Assembly (NCBI RefSeq): GCF_039541235.1
Contig: NZ_BAABFV010000002.1
Location: 1 to 64,000 of the forward strand
Length of the DNA stretch: 64,000 nt
DNA from: Kangiella marina
Lineage (GTDB): Bacteria; Pseudomonadota; Gammaproteobacteria; Enterobacterales; Kangiellaceae
Direction of reading: 5' to 3'
Positions within the stretch are counted from its first letter, which is position 1. Each line of letters opens with the position of its first letter. A program made the translations under genes and the position numbers. Positions 40,246 to 50,577 of the stretch are shown here, in pieces. A model generated the notes under the pieces. The model was not told the origin of the DNA, made no database searches, and worked only from the letters and a program-made list of their open reading frames with translations.

Positions 40246-40947
40246 ATGGGTCAAAAAGTTCATCCTACCGGTATCCGCTTAGGTATCGTAAAAAAGCATA
40301 CTGCAACTTGGTATGCTGAGCGCGGCGATTTTGCGGATAACTTGGAAAGTGATATCAACATCCGTAACTGGTTGTTAAAAGAATTGAAGCATGCTTCAGT
40401 ATCTCGCATCGAGATCGAGCGTCCAGCAAAAGCGATTCGTGTGACTATTCACACTGCGCGTCCTGGTATCGTTATCGGTAAAAAAGGTGAAGATATTGAG
40501 AAATTGCGTGGCAAGATCGCTGCTATGGCAGGCGTATCTGCGCAAGTTTCTGTTGAGCAAGTTCGCAAGCCAGAGCTAGATGCTCAATTGGTTGGTGACA
40601 ATGTTGCACAACAACTCGAGCGTCGTGTGATGTTCCGTCGTGCGATGAAGCGTGCCGTTCAAAATGCTATGCGTCTTGGTGCTCAAGGTATCAAGATTGA
40701 AGTAAGTGGTCGTTTAGGTGGTGCTGAGATTGCTCGTACAGAGTGGTACCGTGAAGGTCGTGTGCCTTTGCATACGCTACGTGCGAACATCGATTACGCA
40801 ACATCTGAAGCGAATACTACTTACGGTATCATCGGCATTAAAGTATGGATTTTCAAAGGTGAAGTTCTTCCAGGTCAAGAGATTGAAGAGCCGAAAGAAG
40901 AGAAGAAACCTCGCCGTAGAAAACCTGCTCCTAAAGCGAAGAAGTAG
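40246..40947 (+). CDS. rpsC: Small ribosomal subunit protein uS3
   Basis: S3 sits at the mRNA entry site and has helicase-assisting basic residues. The 233-residue length equals E. coli. The KH domain [16 protein letters not shown] is near 75-90, and a Lys/Arg-rich tail ([14 protein letters not shown]) ends the protein. It lies nine bases after rplV. Confidence 0.98.
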   Translation: MGQKVHPTGIRLGIVKKHTATWYAERGDFADNLESDINIRNWLLKELKHASVSRIEIERPAKAIRVTIHTARPGIVIGKKGEDIEKLRGKIAAMAGVSAQVSVEQVRKPELDAQLVGDNVAQQLERRVMFRRAMKRAVQNAMRLGAQGIKIEVSGRLGGAEIARTEWYREGRVPLHTLRANIDYATSEANTTYGIIGIKVWIFKGEVLPGQEIEEPKEEKKPRRRKPAPKAKK

Positions 40948-40958
40948 GGGTAAGTATT

Positions 40959-41366
40959 ATGTTATTGCCAAAAAGAACGAAATATCGTAAGCAGCACAAA
41001 CTGCGTAACCGTGGTTCACAAGCTCATAACGTGAGCTTTGGTGAGTACGGTTTAAAAGCGACGGGTCGTGGTCGTATGACTGCGCGTCAAATTGAGGCAG
41101 CTCGTCGTGCAATGACTCGTCACATGAAGCGTGCGGGTAAAGTTTACATTCGTGTATTCCCTGACAAACCAATCACTAAAAAGCCTTTAGAAGTACGTAT
41201 GGGTAAAGGTAAAGGTAGTGTTGAATATTGGGTTGCTCAGGTTCAACCAGGTCGTATGTTATATGAAGTAGAAGGTATCTCTGAAGATTTAGCGCGTGAA
41301 GCGTTTGCTTTAGCGGCAGCAAAACTACCTTTCAAAACGACCTTTGTTAAGCGGACGGTGATCTAA
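40959..41366 (+). CDS. rplP: Large ribosomal subunit protein uL16
   Basis: L16 organises the A-site side of the 50S subunit. The 135-residue product starts [18 protein letters not shown] and contains the arginine-rich [20 protein letters not shown]. The stop overlaps the rpmC start by one base. Confidence 0.97.
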   Translation: MLLPKRTKYRKQHKLRNRGSQAHNVSFGEYGLKATGRGRMTARQIEAARRAMTRHMKRAGKVYIRVFPDKPITKKPLEVRMGKGKGSVEYWVAQVQPGRMLYEVEGISEDLAREAFALAAAKLPFKTTFVKRTVI

Positions 41367-41557
41367 TGAAAGCGACAGAATTGAAAGATAAGAGCGTTGA
41401 AGAGCTCAACGTAACTTTGAACGAGCTTTTGCAAGATCAATTCAAGTTACGTATGGAAAAGGCTACGGGCCAAGTGACAGAAACACACAAGTTGCGTGAA
41501 GTTCGTCGTGACATCGCCCGTGTTAAAACCATTATCAACCAAAAGGCAGGTTCATAA
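41366..41557 (+). CDS. rpmC: Large ribosomal subunit protein uL29
   Basis: L29 lies near the exit tunnel beside L23. The 63-residue two-helix protein equals the E. coli length. It shares single-base TAATG junctions with rplP upstream and rpsQ downstream, implying tight translational coupling. Confidence 0.96.
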   Translation: MKATELKDKSVEELNVTLNELLQDQFKLRMEKATGQVTETHKLREVRRDIARVKTIINQKAGS

Positions 41558-41814
41558 TGAGCACTGATACAATTCAACGCACATTACAGGGCAAAGTCGT
41601 AAGCGATAAAATGGATAAGTCCATTACAGTTTTGGTTGAGCGTCACGTGAAGCATCCTTTATATGGGAAGTTCATCAAGCGTTCAACGAAGATTCACGCT
41701 CATGACGAAGCTAACGAGTGCAAATTAGGTGATGTGGTGAGAATTGCTGAGTGTCGTCCTCTATCAAAAACTAAGTCTTTTAAGCTAGTTGAGATAGTCG
41801 AGAGCGCTCGCTAA
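41557..41814 (+). CDS. rpsQ: Small ribosomal subunit protein uS17
   Basis: S17 is an early-assembly 16S rRNA-binding protein with an OB fold. It has 85 residues (84 in E. coli), with [27 protein letters not shown] conserved near 12-38. It is the last gene of the S10 operon, followed by a hairpin and a new promoter region. Confidence 0.97.
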   Translation: MSTDTIQRTLQGKVVSDKMDKSITVLVERHVKHPLYGKFIKRSTKIHAHDEANECKLGDVVRIAECRPLSKTKSFKLVEIVESAR

Positions 41815-41827
41815 TTGAACCATAGTT

Positions 41828-41867
41828 AACCCTGAAGTGATTAATTTCACCTCGGGGTTAGGATTTT
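41828..41867 (+). terminator. Terminator at the S10/spc operon boundary
   Basis: AACCCTGAAGTGA pairs with TCACCTCGGGGTT (one mismatch, one G-U) around TTAATT, followed by AGGATTTTTA. This is where the S10 operon ends and spc begins in E. coli. Confidence 0.65.
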
Positions 41868-41881
41868 TACTAATTTAATGG

Positions 41882-41887
41882 TATACT
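41882..41887 (+). promoter_or_regulatory. Putative -10 of the spc operon promoter
   Basis: TATACT lies 38 nt before rplN and just after the S10 terminator, with a GCGCC start region. No good -35 hexamer was found at 16-18 nt, so this rests on the position and the hexamer only. Confidence 0.45.
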
Positions 41888-41924
41888 CCTGCGCCTTTTA
41901 GCGCGGGATTAAGCGGAGAAAACC

Positions 41925-42293
41925 ATGATCCAGATGCAATCAGTACTAGACGTAGCCGATAATTCAGGTGCGCGTCGTGTAATGTGTATTAAGGTACTGG
42001 GTGGTTCGCATCGTCGTTACGCCAATATTGGTGACATCATCAAGGTGAGCGTAAAAGAAGCGATCCCACGCGGTAAGGTAAAGAAAGGTGACGTTCTAAA
42101 CGCAGTTGTAGTTCGTACCCGTAAAGGTGTACGTCGCCCAGACGGATCTTTGATCAAGTTTGACGGCAACGCAGCAGTTATTCTGAACAGTAACCTACAG
42201 CCGATTGGTACTCGTATCTTTGGACCTGTGACACGTGAATTACGTGGTGACAAGTTCATGAAGATCGTGTCTTTGGCACCAGAAGTACTTTAA
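41925..42293 (+). CDS. rplN: Large ribosomal subunit protein uL14
   Basis: L14 contributes to intersubunit bridges and binds the silencing factor RsfS. The 122-residue product begins [26 protein letters not shown]. It is the first spc operon gene, preceded by AAGCGGAGAA. Confidence 0.97.
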   Translation: MIQMQSVLDVADNSGARRVMCIKVLGGSHRRYANIGDIIKVSVKEAIPRGKVKKGDVLNAVVVRTRKGVRRPDGSLIKFDGNAAVILNSNLQPIGTRIFGPVTRELRGDKFMKIVSLAPEVL

Positions 42294-42307
42294 GAGAGAC
42301 GATAATC

Positions 42308-42625
42308 ATGCAAAAGATTAAGAGCGGCGACGAAGTCATCGTAATCGCGGGCAAAGACAAAGGTAAGCGTGGTAATGTTGACCGCGTTCTTACTGATGGT
42401 CGCGTGATTGTGAGTGGCGTAAACATTATTAAGAAGCACACTAAGCCTAGCCAAAATCCTGACGGTTCTATCAATGAAGGTGGAATCATCGAGAAAGAAG
42501 CAGCTTTAGAAGTTTCTAATATAGCAATCTACAATGCTTCGACAGGTAAAGCTGACCGTGTTGGCTTTAAAGTTGAAGATGGTAAGAAAACGCGCTTCTT
42601 CAAGAAAACTGGCGAAGCGATTTAA
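42308..42625 (+). CDS. rplX: Large ribosomal subunit protein uL24
   Basis: L24 is one of the initiators of 50S assembly. The 105-residue protein shows the KOW motif [18 protein letters not shown] near 7-24 and [15 protein letters not shown]. In E. coli S8 represses the spc operon by binding near the rplX-rplE junction; no attempt was made to fold that site here. Confidence 0.96.
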   Translation: MQKIKSGDEVIVIAGKDKGKRGNVDRVLTDGRVIVSGVNIIKKHTKPSQNPDGSINEGGIIEKEAALEVSNIAIYNASTGKADRVGFKVEDGKKTRFFKKTGEAI

Positions 42626-42649
42626 CAGTTAACATTTAGGTAATAAATG

Positions 42650-43189
42650 ATGGCGAAACTGCACAACTTTTACAAAGATACTGTTGTACAGGAGCTTCAA
42701 GAGAAGTTTGAGTACAAATCAGTTATGCAAGTCCCACGCATTACCAAGATCACATTAAACATGGGTCTGGGTGAAGCTCTTGCGGATAAGAAGATCCTTG
42801 AGCACGCAGTAAGTGATATGACTGCAATCTCAGGCCAAAAGCCTATCATCACTAAAGCACGTAAATCAGTTGCGGGCTTTAAAATTCGTGATGGCTACCC
42901 AATTGGCTGTAAAGTGACTCTTCGTGGCGAGCGTATGTGGGAATTCTTAGAAAGATTTATCTCAATTGCGGTTCCACGTATTCGTGATTTCCGTGGTTTG
43001 AATCCTAAATCTTTCGACGGCCGTGGTAACTACTCTGTAGGTATCAAAGAGCAAATCATTTTCCCTGAAATTGATTATGACAAGGTCGATAAGGTTCGTG
43101 GTATGGATATTACTATTACCACTACGGCAAACAGCAATGAAGAAGGCCGCGCATTATTAAGTGCGTTCAACTTCCCATTGAAATCATAA
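42650..43189 (+). CDS. rplE: Large ribosomal subunit protein uL5
   Basis: L5 binds 5S rRNA in the central protuberance. The 179-residue length equals E. coli. Two adjacent ATG codons occur; the second (42650) gives the family start AKLHNFYKD. The [20 protein letters not shown] block is conserved. Confidence 0.96.
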   Translation: MAKLHNFYKDTVVQELQEKFEYKSVMQVPRITKITLNMGLGEALADKKILEHAVSDMTAISGQKPIITKARKSVAGFKIRDGYPIGCKVTLRGERMWEFLERFISIAVPRIRDFRGLNPKSFDGRGNYSVGIKEQIIFPEIDYDKVDKVRGMDITITTTANSNEEGRALLSAFNFPLKS

Positions 43190-43199
43190 GAGGCACGCT

Positions 43200-43505
43200 A
43201 TGGCTAAGAAATCTATGATAGAGCGTGAGTTAAAGCGTGCAAAAACTGTAGAAAAGTACGCTGCAAAACGCGCAGAGCTTAAAGCAATCATCAACAACCC
43301 AGAGTCTTCTGAAGAAGAAGTTTGGGAAGCTCAGGTGAAACTGCAAAAGCTACCACGTAATGCAAATCCTGTACGTCAACGCAATCGTTGTCGTGTTACT
43401 GGACGTCCACACGGATACCTTCGTAAATTCGGTATGTGCCGCAACAAGTTGCGTGAACATGCGATGAAAGGTGACGTGCCTGGTTTAGTTAAAGCTAGCT
43501 GGTAA
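43200..43505 (+). CDS. rpsN: Small ribosomal subunit protein uS14 (zinc-independent type)
   Basis: S14 is a late-assembly 30S head protein. The 101-residue form lacks the CxxC zinc ribbon of the short paralogue, so it is the long zinc-independent type, as in E. coli. The segment [19 protein letters not shown] is conserved. Confidence 0.97.
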   Translation: MAKKSMIERELKRAKTVEKYAAKRAELKAIINNPESSEEEVWEAQVKLQKLPRNANPVRQRNRCRVTGRPHGYLRKFGMCRNKLREHAMKGDVPGLVKASW

Positions 43506-43523
43506 GCTGTTGGAGAATCACTT

Positions 43524-43916
43524 ATGAGTATGCAAGATCCTATAGCAGATATGTTGACTCGTATTCGTAACGGCCAGACTGCTGCGAAGAAAAATGTCAA
43601 AATTCCTGCTTCTAAAATTAAGAAAGCAATCGCTGAAGTATTAGTTGATGAAGGTTTCATCAGTAGCTACAGCGTTGATGAAGGCGCTATCCCATCAATG
43701 ACGGTTGAGTTGAAATACTACCAAGGTCGTCCGGTAATTGATGAGTTGAAGCGTGTTAGCCGCCCAGGTTTGCGTATCTATAAAAAAGTTGATGAACTTC
43801 CTAAAGTCATCGGCGGATTAGGTATCGCAGTTATTTCAACTTCAAAAGGTGTGATGACTGACCGTGCCGCGCGTAAAGCGGGTCATGGTGGCGAGATCAT
43901 CTGCACTGTATCGTAA
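43524..43916 (+). CDS. rpsH: Small ribosomal subunit protein uS8
   Basis: S8 is a primary 16S rRNA binder and, in E. coli, the translational repressor of the spc operon. The 130-residue product begins [17 protein letters not shown] and ends with the [16 protein letters not shown] and GEIIC motifs. TTGGAGAA precedes it. Confidence 0.97.
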   Translation: MSMQDPIADMLTRIRNGQTAAKKNVKIPASKIKKAIAEVLVDEGFISSYSVDEGAIPSMTVELKYYQGRPVIDELKRVSRPGLRIYKKVDELPKVIGGLGIAVISTSKGVMTDRAARKAGHGGEIICTVS

Positions 43917-43929
43917 GGGAGAGTTAAAG

Positions 43930-44460
43930 ATGTCACGTGTAGCAAAAGCCACTGTATCTATCCCTTCAGGTGTTGAAGTGAACATCAAAGATGGCGTGAT
44001 CAGTGTAAAAGGTTCAAAAGGTCAGCTTGAAGAAAGAATGCACGACGACGTAGAAATTACGATCGAAGACGGTGCAGTTTCATTCGCCCCAACAGGCGTT
44101 TCAAAAAGCTGGGCAATGGCAGGTACTTACCGCGCACTAGTTAACAACATGGTAACGGGTGTTACTGATGGTTTCGAAAAGAAATTGAAACTTATCGGTG
44201 TTGGTTATCGTGCACAGGTACAAGGTAAGACGCTTAACTTAACCCTGGGTTTTTCTCACCCAATCGAGTTTGAGATCCCTGAAGGCGTAACAATTGAAGC
44301 TCCTTCACAAACGGATCTTATCGTTAAGGGTGCTAGCAAGCAGGTCGTCGGTCAGGTTGCGGCAAACATCCGTAGCTATCGTCCACCAGAGCCATACAAA
44401 GGCAAAGGTGTTCGTTATGTTGACGAGTACATTGTTCGCAAAGAAGCCAAGAAGAAATAG
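43930..44460 (+). CDS. rplF: Large ribosomal subunit protein uL6
   Basis: L6 lies near the factor-binding site of 50S. The ATG at 43930 (after GGGAGAG) gives a 176-residue product beginning [16 protein letters not shown]. The longer frame from 43864 runs inside rpsH. The C-terminal [15 protein letters not shown] [14 protein letters not shown] is conserved. Confidence 0.97.
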   Translation: MSRVAKATVSIPSGVEVNIKDGVISVKGSKGQLEERMHDDVEITIEDGAVSFAPTGVSKSWAMAGTYRALVNNMVTGVTDGFEKKLKLIGVGYRAQVQGKTLNLTLGFSHPIEFEIPEGVTIEAPSQTDLIVKGASKQVVGQVAANIRSYRPPEPYKGKGVRYVDEYIVRKEAKKK

Positions 44461-44472
44461 TAGGGCAGGGTC

Positions 44473-44826
44473 ATGAAAAAGAAAATTCAACGTTTGCGTC
44501 GTGCGACTAAAAGTCGCTCAAAAATGCAGGAGCTGGGTGTAACGCGCCTAGTTGTGAATAGAACCCCTCGCCACATTTACGCGCAAGTAATCAGCGGTGA
44601 GAACGGTAATGTAATCGCAAGTGCTTCGACTGTGGAAAAGGCCGTTCGTGGTGACGTAAAGTACACGGGTAACCTAGATGCTGCTAAGCACGTAGGTACG
44701 CTAGTTGCTGAGCGCGCTATCGAGGCGGGTGTAAAGCAAGTTGCTTTCGACCGCAGTGGATTCAAATATCACGGACGCGTGGCAGCATTAGCTGACGCCG
44801 CTCGTGAAAAAGGCTTACAGTTCTAA
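44473..44826 (+). CDS. rplR: Large ribosomal subunit protein uL18
   Basis: L18 binds 5S rRNA with L5. It has 117 residues, as in E. coli, with the C-terminal [20 protein letters not shown] motif intact. It follows rplF by 12 nt in the spc operon. Confidence 0.97.
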   Translation: MKKKIQRLRRATKSRSKMQELGVTRLVVNRTPRHIYAQVISGENGNVIASASTVEKAVRGDVKYTGNLDAAKHVGTLVAERAIEAGVKQVAFDRSGFKYHGRVAALADAAREKGLQF

Positions 44827-44836
44827 GGTGTGAAGC

Positions 44837-45340
44837 ATGGCAAAAGATATGAATAACCAAGAAGGTTTAGTTGAAAAGTTAGTCAACGTAAACCGCGTTG
44901 CTAAAGTAGTTAAAGGTGGTCGTATTTTCGGTTTCACAGCTTTAACTGTTGTCGGCGACGGTAAGGGTAAAGTGGGTTTCGGTCGTGGTAAATCGAAAGA
45001 GGTTCCAGTAGCAATTCAAAAGGCTATGGAACAAGCTCGTCGTAACATGATCCAAGTCGAACTAAAAGACGGACACACTTTACAACATGCATTAAATGCC
45101 CGTCATGGCGCATCAAAAGTGTACATGCAGCCAGCATCAGAAGGTACTGGTATCATTGCCGGTGGTGCGATGCGTGCTGTTTTTGAGGTGCTAGGTATCC
45201 AAAACGTATTGGCAAAAAGTGTTGGTTCTACAAACCCAATTAACATCGTTCGTGCAACGATTAATGGTTTGACCCAAATGACTTCGCCAGAAGCTATGGC
45301 TGCCAAGCGTGGTAAATCAGTAGAAGAGATTTTGGACTAA
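44837..45340 (+). CDS. rpsE: Small ribosomal subunit protein uS5
   Basis: S5 influences decoding accuracy and lies at the mRNA entry. The 167-residue length equals E. coli. The loop [19 protein letters not shown], altered in spectinomycin-resistant mutants elsewhere, looks wild type. [15 protein letters not shown] follows. Confidence 0.97.
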   Translation: MAKDMNNQEGLVEKLVNVNRVAKVVKGGRIFGFTALTVVGDGKGKVGFGRGKSKEVPVAIQKAMEQARRNMIQVELKDGHTLQHALNARHGASKVYMQPASEGTGIIAGGAMRAVFEVLGIQNVLAKSVGSTNPINIVRATINGLTQMTSPEAMAAKRGKSVEEILD

Positions 45341-45344
45341 GACG

Positions 45345-45527
45345 ATGGCAAAGAAAATGATGAAAGTAACGCAGACGCGTTCTAGCATTAGCCGCTTAGA
45401 AGCTCACAAGGCTTGTTTGCGCGGTCTAGGTTTGCGTCGCATTGGTCATACTGTTGAAGTTGAAGATACAGCATCAACTCGCGGTATGGTAAACAAAGTT
45501 TACTACATGGTTAGTGTTGAGGAGTAA
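45345..45527 (+). CDS. rpmD: Large ribosomal subunit protein uL30
   Basis: L30 is a small 50S protein present in only part of the bacteria. The 60-residue product shows the [20 protein letters not shown] segment. It is packed between rpsE (4-nt gap) and rplO (4-nt gap). Confidence 0.95.
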   Translation: MAKKMMKVTQTRSSISRLEAHKACLRGLGLRRIGHTVEVEDTASTRGMVNKVYYMVSVEE

Positions 45528-45531
45528 AATC

Positions 45532-45969
45532 ATGCGTTTAAATACATTGATGCCAGCTCCTGGTAGTAAAAAGGATCGCAAACGTGTAGGCCGTGGTATC
45601 GGTTCTACTGACGGCAAGACTGCAGGTCGTGGTCATAAAGGTCAGAAGTCACGTTCAGGCGGTTTCAACAAGATTGGTTTCGAAGGTGGTCAGATGCCTT
45701 TGAAACAGCGTTTACCAAAATTCGGCTTTAACTCGCGTAAAGCTTTGGTATCTGCTGAAGTTCGTTTAAATGAACTTTCAAAAGTAGACGGTGAAGTTGT
45801 TGATATGCTGACTTTGAAAAAAGCAGGCATTATCGGTAACAGCATCGAAAGCGCTAAAATTATCTTGTCAGGCGAAATCGAGCATGCAGTCACTGTTACT
45901 GGTGGCGTTCGCGTCACTAAAGGTGCGCAAAAAGCTATCGAAGCAGCCGGCGGTAAGGTTGAAGCATAA
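45532..45969 (+). CDS. rplO: Large ribosomal subunit protein uL15
   Basis: L15 is a late-assembly 50S protein with a long glycine/basic extension. The ATG at 45532 gives 145 residues beginning [20 protein letters not shown]; the TTG upstream lies within rpmD. The [13 protein letters not shown] stretch is typical. It overlaps secY by one base. Confidence 0.96.
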   Translation: MRLNTLMPAPGSKKDRKRVGRGIGSTDGKTAGRGHKGQKSRSGGFNKIGFEGGQMPLKQRLPKFGFNSRKALVSAEVRLNELSKVDGEVVDMLTLKKAGIIGNSIESAKIILSGEIEHAVTVTGGVRVTKGAQKAIEAAGGKVEA

Positions 45970-47300
45970 TGGCATTATCACCACAGCAATTAGCTAAAAG
46001 CGGTGGTTTGAATGAGCTCAAACAACGTTTGTTGTTTGTGCTCATTGCTATTGTAGTCTTCCGTCTTGGTTCGTTTATACCTGTACCAGGTGTAGATCCA
46101 GACGCACTAAAAGACTTTTTGAATTCAGATACGATTTTTTCTTTGTTCAATGTCTTCTCTGGCGGTGCGATGGAGCGTGCTTCGGTTCTAGCTTTAGGTA
46201 TCATGCCGTATATCTCGGCATCGATCATTATGCAGATCTTGAGTTATGTTGATCCTCGATTAAAAGAGATCAAGAAGGAAGGCGAGAGTGGTCGCCGCAA
46301 AATCAATCAGTACACTCGTTATTTAACAGTGGCATTAGCGACTGTTCAAGCGTTTGGTATGGCTACTCAATTACCAACGATGATTCCGAATCTGGTTGAG
46401 AATCCTAACTTTTCGTTCTACTTTGTCGCTATCGCTACATTGGTAACAGGTACTATGTTCCTGATGTGGTTAGGTGAGCAAATTACGGAACGAGGTATCG
46501 GTAACGGTATCTCAATTATTATCTTGGTGGGTATCGTTGCTGGTTTCCCACAAGCGATTAAGCAAGTGTTCTCACAAGCTTATGACGGTCAGCGTGATGT
46601 GCTAGGTATCCTAGTTTTCGCCGTGTTCGCATTGGCAGTGATTTACTTCATCGTATGGTTTGAAACGGCTCAACGTCGTATCACGATTAACTACGCGAAA
46701 CGCCAACAAGGTAATAAAGTTTTTGCAGCTCAAAGCAGCTTCCTACCAATGAAGTTGAATATGGCGGGTGTAATTCCTGCGATTTTCGCATCGAGCATCG
46801 TTCTATTCCCAGGCACTTTGTTGTCTTGGTTTGGTAATGCCGGTGAAGTGAGTTGGTTAAGCACTTTAGCTCAGAATTTACAGCCTGGTAACCCTGTATA
46901 TATGTTGCTATATGCAACGGGTATTATCTTCTTCGCTTTCTTCTATACAGCGTTAACGCAGAATCCTCGCGATACTGCTGATAACCTGAAGAAGTCCGGA
47001 GCATTTATTCCAGGTATTCGTCCTGGCCAACAAACGGCTAGCTACCTTGATAAAGTTACGACCAGACTTACGTTCTGGGGTGCGCTTTACATGACCGCTG
47101 TATGTTTGTTACCAGAGTTCTTGATTTTGCTATTTGAATATCCGTTCTACTTCGGTGGTACGTCATTATTGATTATTGTAGTTGTTGCTATGGACTTCAT
47201 GTCTCAAGTACAAGCGCACTTAATGTCGCAGCAATATGACTCGGTATTGAAAAAGGCAAATCTTAAAAAGCATGGCCCATCCGGTCGTGTTCGTCGCTAA
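45969..47300 (+). CDS. secY: Protein translocase subunit SecY
   Basis: SecY is the channel of the Sec translocon in the inner membrane. The 443-residue protein has ten hydrophobic segments and the plug-region motif [20 protein letters not shown]. GYxxx-type cytoplasmic loops and [10 protein letters not shown] near 360 are conserved. The TAATG overlap with rplO couples their translation, and rpmJ follows 17 nt later, the canonical spc ending. Confidence 0.98.
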   Translation: MALSPQQLAKSGGLNELKQRLLFVLIAIVVFRLGSFIPVPGVDPDALKDFLNSDTIFSLFNVFSGGAMERASVLALGIMPYISASIIMQILSYVDPRLKEIKKEGESGRRKINQYTRYLTVALATVQAFGMATQLPTMIPNLVENPNFSFYFVAIATLVTGTMFLMWLGEQITERGIGNGISIIILVGIVAGFPQAIKQVFSQAYDGQRDVLGILVFAVFALAVIYFIVWFETAQRRITINYAKRQQGNKVFAAQSSFLPMKLNMAGVIPAIFASSIVLFPGTLLSWFGNAGEVSWLSTLAQNLQPGNPVYMLLYATGIIFFAFFYTALTQNPRDTADNLKKSGAFIPGIRPGQQTASYLDKVTTRLTFWGALYMTAVCLLPEFLILLFEYPFYFGGTSLLIIVVVAMDFMSQVQAHLMSQQYDSVLKKANLKKHGPSGRVRR

Positions 47301-47317
47301 GCATGTTGGAGTAACAA

Positions 47318-47431
47318 ATGAAAGTTCGTGCTTCTGTTAAGAAAATGTGCCGTAACTGCAAAGTGATTCGTCGTCACGGCAGTGTTCGCGTTATCTGTGT
47401 TGACCCACGCCATAAACAGCGTCAAGGTTAA
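47318..47431 (+). CDS. rpmJ: Large ribosomal subunit protein bL36 (zinc-binding type)
   Basis: A 37-residue protein, too short for most ORF calls. It begins [20 protein letters not shown] and keeps the zinc ligands C11, C14, C27 and H32, so it is the zinc-containing form. TTGGAG precedes the ATG. It closes the spc operon before rpsM. Confidence 0.96.
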   Translation: MKVRASVKKMCRNCKVIRRHGSVRVICVDPRHKQRQG

Positions 47432-47452
47432 TTCGATAATTGTTTGATTTTT

Positions 47453-47490
47453 AGGCGTGATGTGGCTAAAATAGCCGCCCTTTCACGCCT
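47453..47490 (+). promoter_or_regulatory. Hairpin before rpsM (candidate alpha-operon leader)
   Basis: AGGCGTGA pairs perfectly with TCACGCCT, enclosing GGCTA/TAGCC. It lies 29 nt before rpsM, where the E. coli alpha operon has its S4-binding leader pseudoknot. No T run follows, so it is not a simple terminator. Confidence 0.45.
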
Positions 47491-47518
47491 GCTTATTTAA
47501 TTTAGGAGATATTGTTAA

Positions 47519-47875
47519 ATGGCTCGTATAGCTGGTATTAACATTCCGGTACATAAGCATGCTGATGTCGCATTGACCGCTATCTATGGTATCGGTCGTC
47601 CTCGTGCACAGATTATCTGTGCTGATGCAGGGGTTGAACCTACTGCAAAGATCAAAGATTTGAACGAAGACCAAATTGAGAATCTACGAAACGAGGTGAG
47701 CAAGTTTACCGTTGAAGGTGATTTGCGTCGCGAAATCAACATGAATATTAAACGTTTGATGGACTTGGGTTGTTTCCGAGGTATTCGTCATCGTCGTAAC
47801 CTACCATTGCGTGGTCAACGTACGAAGACAAATGCTCGCACCCGTAAAGGTCCTCGCAAACCGATTAAGAAATAG
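47519..47875 (+). CDS. rpsM: Small ribosomal subunit protein uS13
   Basis: S13 bridges the 30S head to 50S and contacts P-site tRNA. It has 118 residues, as in E. coli. It begins [19 protein letters not shown] and ends with the basic [14 protein letters not shown] tail. TAGGAG precedes the ATG. First gene of the alpha operon. Confidence 0.97.
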   Translation: MARIAGINIPVHKHADVALTAIYGIGRPRAQIICADAGVEPTAKIKDLNEDQIENLRNEVSKFTVEGDLRREINMNIKRLMDLGCFRGIRHRRNLPLRGQRTKTNARTRKGPRKPIKK

Positions 47876-47889
47876 TTTGGTGGAACATA

Positions 47890-48282
47890 ATGGCTAAAAC
47901 ACCTCGTACTAGTAGTAAGAAAAAAGTTAAAAAGACCGTAGTTGATGGTATGGCGCATATCCATGCGTCGTTTAACAACACCATCATTACGATCACAGAC
48001 CGTCAAGGTAATGCTCTTGCATGGGCAACATCTGGTGGTTCTGGCTTCCGTGGTTCACGTAAGTCTACTCCTTTCGCTGCACAGGTAGCTGCTGATCGCG
48101 CTGCTCAAGTAGTAAAAGAGATGGGCATGAAGAATGTTGAAGTATTTGTTAAGGGTCCTGGACCAGGTCGTGAATCAGCGGTTCGCGCACTTAACGCTGC
48201 TGGCTTTAAAGTCACCAACATTACTGACGTGACACCGATTCCACACAATGGTTGTCGCCCGCCTAAAAAGCGTCGTGTGTAA
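47890..48282 (+). CDS. rpsK: Small ribosomal subunit protein uS11
   Basis: S11 forms the platform near the E site. The 130-residue product shows the [18 protein letters not shown] and [16 protein letters not shown] segments conserved in all S11 proteins. It lies 14 nt after rpsM. Confidence 0.97.
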   Translation: MAKTPRTSSKKKVKKTVVDGMAHIHASFNNTIITITDRQGNALAWATSGGSGFRGSRKSTPFAAQVAADRAAQVVKEMGMKNVEVFVKGPGPGRESAVRALNAAGFKVTNITDVTPIPHNGCRPPKKRRV

Positions 48283-48300
48283 CAATAACGGGAGTTTAAA

Positions 48301-48921
48301 ATGGCTAGATATCTAGGTCCTAAACTTAAATTGTCACGTCGTGAAGGTGTCGATCTTGGACACAAATCAGGCGTTCGTGCAATTGAGACCAAATGTAAAA
48401 TTGAAGTTGTTCCAGGACAGCATGGCGCGCGTCGTAGCCGTCTTTCTGACTATGGTTTGCAGCTTCGTGAAAAGCAAAAAGTTCGTCGTATCTACGGTGT
48501 TCTTGAGCGTCAATTCCGTAATTACTACAAAGAAGCTGACCGTCTTAAAGGCGCGACTGGTTCTAACTTGTTGCAATTACTAGAGTCACGCTTAGACAAC
48601 GTAGTTTATCGTATGGGTTACGCTTCTACTCGTGGCGAAGCTCGTCAACTTGTTAGCCACAAAGCAATCATGGTTAACGGTGAGTCGGTGAACATTCCTT
48701 CTTACTCAGTTAAAGCAGAAGACGTGATTTCTGTTCGTGAAAAATCACAGAAGCAAGCGCGTATCGTTGCAGCTCTTGAGCTAGCAGCACAGCGTGATAA
48801 GCCTGAGTGGATTGAAGTCGATGCAACTAAAATGGAAGGTACGTATAAGCGTCTTCCTGAGCGTACTGAATTGGACGCTAGCATCAACGAAAACCTAATT
48901 GTAGAGCTTTACTCTAAGTAA
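48301..48921 (+). CDS. rpsD: Small ribosomal subunit protein uS4
   Basis: S4 starts 30S assembly, helps unwind mRNA at the entry, and in E. coli represses the alpha operon. The 206-residue length is standard. The S4 RNA-binding domain is at [20 protein letters not shown] near 93-112. The N-terminus lacks a zinc cysteine cluster. CGGGAG precedes it. Confidence 0.97.
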   Translation: MARYLGPKLKLSRREGVDLGHKSGVRAIETKCKIEVVPGQHGARRSRLSDYGLQLREKQKVRRIYGVLERQFRNYYKEADRLKGATGSNLLQLLESRLDNVVYRMGYASTRGEARQLVSHKAIMVNGESVNIPSYSVKAEDVISVREKSQKQARIVAALELAAQRDKPEWIEVDATKMEGTYKRLPERTELDASINENLIVELYSK

Positions 48922-48945
48922 TTTTTAATCCTTGAGAGGGATAGT

Positions 48946-49926
48946 ATGTCAGCAACTGAATTTCTGACTCCGCGTCAAATTAAGGTCGAATCAGACGAGG
49001 GCACTAAAGCTCGAGTTATCTTGGAACCTTTTGAGCGTGGTTTTGGACACCCTTTGGGTAACTCATTGCGTCGCATCTTATTGTCTTCAATGCCGGGTGC
49101 CGCAGTGACAGAAGTAGAAATCGACGGCGTGCTTCACGAATACTCAGCAATTGAGGGTGTTCAAGAAGACGTAATCGATATCCTTTTGAACTTAAAAGGG
49201 TTGGCAGTTCGCCTGGAAGATAAAGAAGAGGTGACTCTTACTTTACAGAAGAAAGGCGAAGGCGTCGTGACTGCTGCTGACATTGAAGAAGTATCTGGTG
49301 CTGAAGTAGTGAACAAAGATCACTACATCGCTACCTTGAATAAAGGTGGCGCTTTAACCATGCGTATCAAGATTTTACTTGGTCGTGGTTATGAAGCATC
49401 AAACACGCGTAAATTACCAGAAGGCGAAGATAAGCCGATTGGTGTTTTACAAGTCGATTCTTCTTTCAGCCCAATGAAGAAAGTATCTTACACCGTAGAA
49501 TCTGCGCGTGTAGAGCAGCGTACAAACTTAGACAAGCTAGTTCTTGATCTTGAAACGAACGGTACGATTGACCCAGAAGAAGCGATTCGCCGCAGTGCGA
49601 CGATTCTTCAACAGCAATTGGCAGCGTTTGTTGACTTGAAAGATGAAAAACAAGCTGAGCCTGAGAAAGAAGAGCCAGAAATTGATCCGATTCTATTGCG
49701 TCCGGTTGATGATTTGGAACTAACAGTACGTTCTGCTAACTGTTTGAAAACTGAGAATATCCATTATATTGGTGACTTGGTCCAGCGTACCGAAGTTGAG
49801 TTACTTAAAACTCCAAACCTTGGTAAGAAGTCATTGACTGAAATCAAAGACGTTCTTGCTTCACGTGGTTTGTCATTAGGTATGCGTCTAGAAAACTGGC
49901 CTCCATCAAGCATTCTTGGTGAGTAA
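48946..49926 (+). CDS. rpoA: DNA-directed RNA polymerase subunit alpha
   Basis: RpoA dimerises to start polymerase assembly and its C-terminal domain contacts UP elements and activators. The 326-residue protein has the N-terminal assembly domain ([17 protein letters not shown]), an acidic linker (EKEEPEIDP) and the C-terminal domain with LRSANCLK-like [12 protein letters not shown] and [13 protein letters not shown]. Unusually a strong terminator follows before rplQ. Confidence 0.98.
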   Translation: MSATEFLTPRQIKVESDEGTKARVILEPFERGFGHPLGNSLRRILLSSMPGAAVTEVEIDGVLHEYSAIEGVQEDVIDILLNLKGLAVRLEDKEEVTLTLQKKGEGVVTAADIEEVSGAEVVNKDHYIATLNKGGALTMRIKILLGRGYEASNTRKLPEGEDKPIGVLQVDSSFSPMKKVSYTVESARVEQRTNLDKLVLDLETNGTIDPEEAIRRSATILQQQLAAFVDLKDEKQAEPEKEEPEIDPILLRPVDDLELTVRSANCLKTENIHYIGDLVQRTEVELLKTPNLGKKSLTEIKDVLASRGLSLGMRLENWPPSSILGE

Positions 49927-49969
49927 TCACTAAGGAAACTTTAAGAAGCTAAGTTTTCTGTAAAAAATT

Positions 49970-49998
49970 AAGCGCAAGGATGTTCCTTGCGCTTTTTT
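49970..49998 (+). terminator. Strong terminator between rpoA and rplQ
   Basis: AAGCGCAAGGA-TGT-TCCTTGCGCTT is an 11-bp perfect stem with six T. In E. coli rplQ is cotranscribed with rpoA a short distance away. Confidence 0.9.
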
Positions 49999-50023
49999 AC
50001 TAAGTTAGTCATTGTTGAAAGTT

Positions 50024-50052
50024 TTGACTTAATCCAAAATTTTGAATAAGAA
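50024..50052 (+). promoter_or_regulatory. Possible promoter for rplQ
   Basis: TTGACT and TAAGAA are 17 nt apart, just past the rpoA terminator and 69 nt before rplQ. The -10 is poor. A promoter is needed here if the terminator is efficient. Confidence 0.35.
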
Positions 50053-50120
50053 GCTGATTTAAATTTATCGTTTTTCCAGTACTACAGCAGGCTGGAATTA
50101 AATAGAGTGAGGAACTCAAT

Positions 50121-50525
50121 ATGCGTCATCAAAAATCAGGTCGTAAATTAAACCGTAACAGCTCACACCGTAAGGCTATGTTCCGTAACATGACTGCGTC
50201 ATTGATCGAGCATGAACTTATTCGTACGACTTTGCCAAAAGCAAAAGAACTACGTCGTGTCGCTGAGCCTTTAATTACTTTAGCGAAAAATGACACAGTA
50301 GCTAACCGTCGTTTAGCATTTGCACGTATTCGTAGCAACGAAGCCGTAGCAAAACTATTCAGCGAGCTAGGTGTTCGTTACCAAGAGCGTCCAGGTGGTT
50401 ACCTGCGCATCTTGAAGTGTGGCAACCGTCCTGGCGATAATGCTCCTATGGCATACGTTGAATTGGTTGATCGCCCAATCGTTGAAGAAGAAGACGATTT
50501 AGATATCGAAGAAACTGAAGAGTAG
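50121..50525 (+). CDS. rplQ: Large ribosomal subunit protein bL17
   Basis: L17 borders the exit tunnel. The 134-residue product begins [20 protein letters not shown]; its acidic C-terminal tail ([13 protein letters not shown]) is longer than in E. coli (127). TGAGGAAC precedes the ATG. It is separated from rpoA by 194 nt and a terminator, so it probably has its own promoter. Confidence 0.97.
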   Translation: MRHQKSGRKLNRNSSHRKAMFRNMTASLIEHELIRTTLPKAKELRRVAEPLITLAKNDTVANRRLAFARIRSNEAVAKLFSELGVRYQERPGGYLRILKCGNRPGDNAPMAYVELVDRPIVEEEDDLDIEETEE

Positions 50526-50549
50526 TCTTTAGTTTAGATATTAAAAGTC

Positions 50550-50577
50550 AAAAAAGCCTGCTTTAAGCAGGCTTTTT
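50550..50577. terminator. Bidirectional terminator between rplQ and the methyltransferase gene
   Basis: AAAAAGCCTGC-TTTAA-GCAGGCTTTTTT is symmetric and can end transcripts from both sides. The stop codon of the convergent methyltransferase gene lies inside the right part of the hairpin. Confidence 0.85.
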
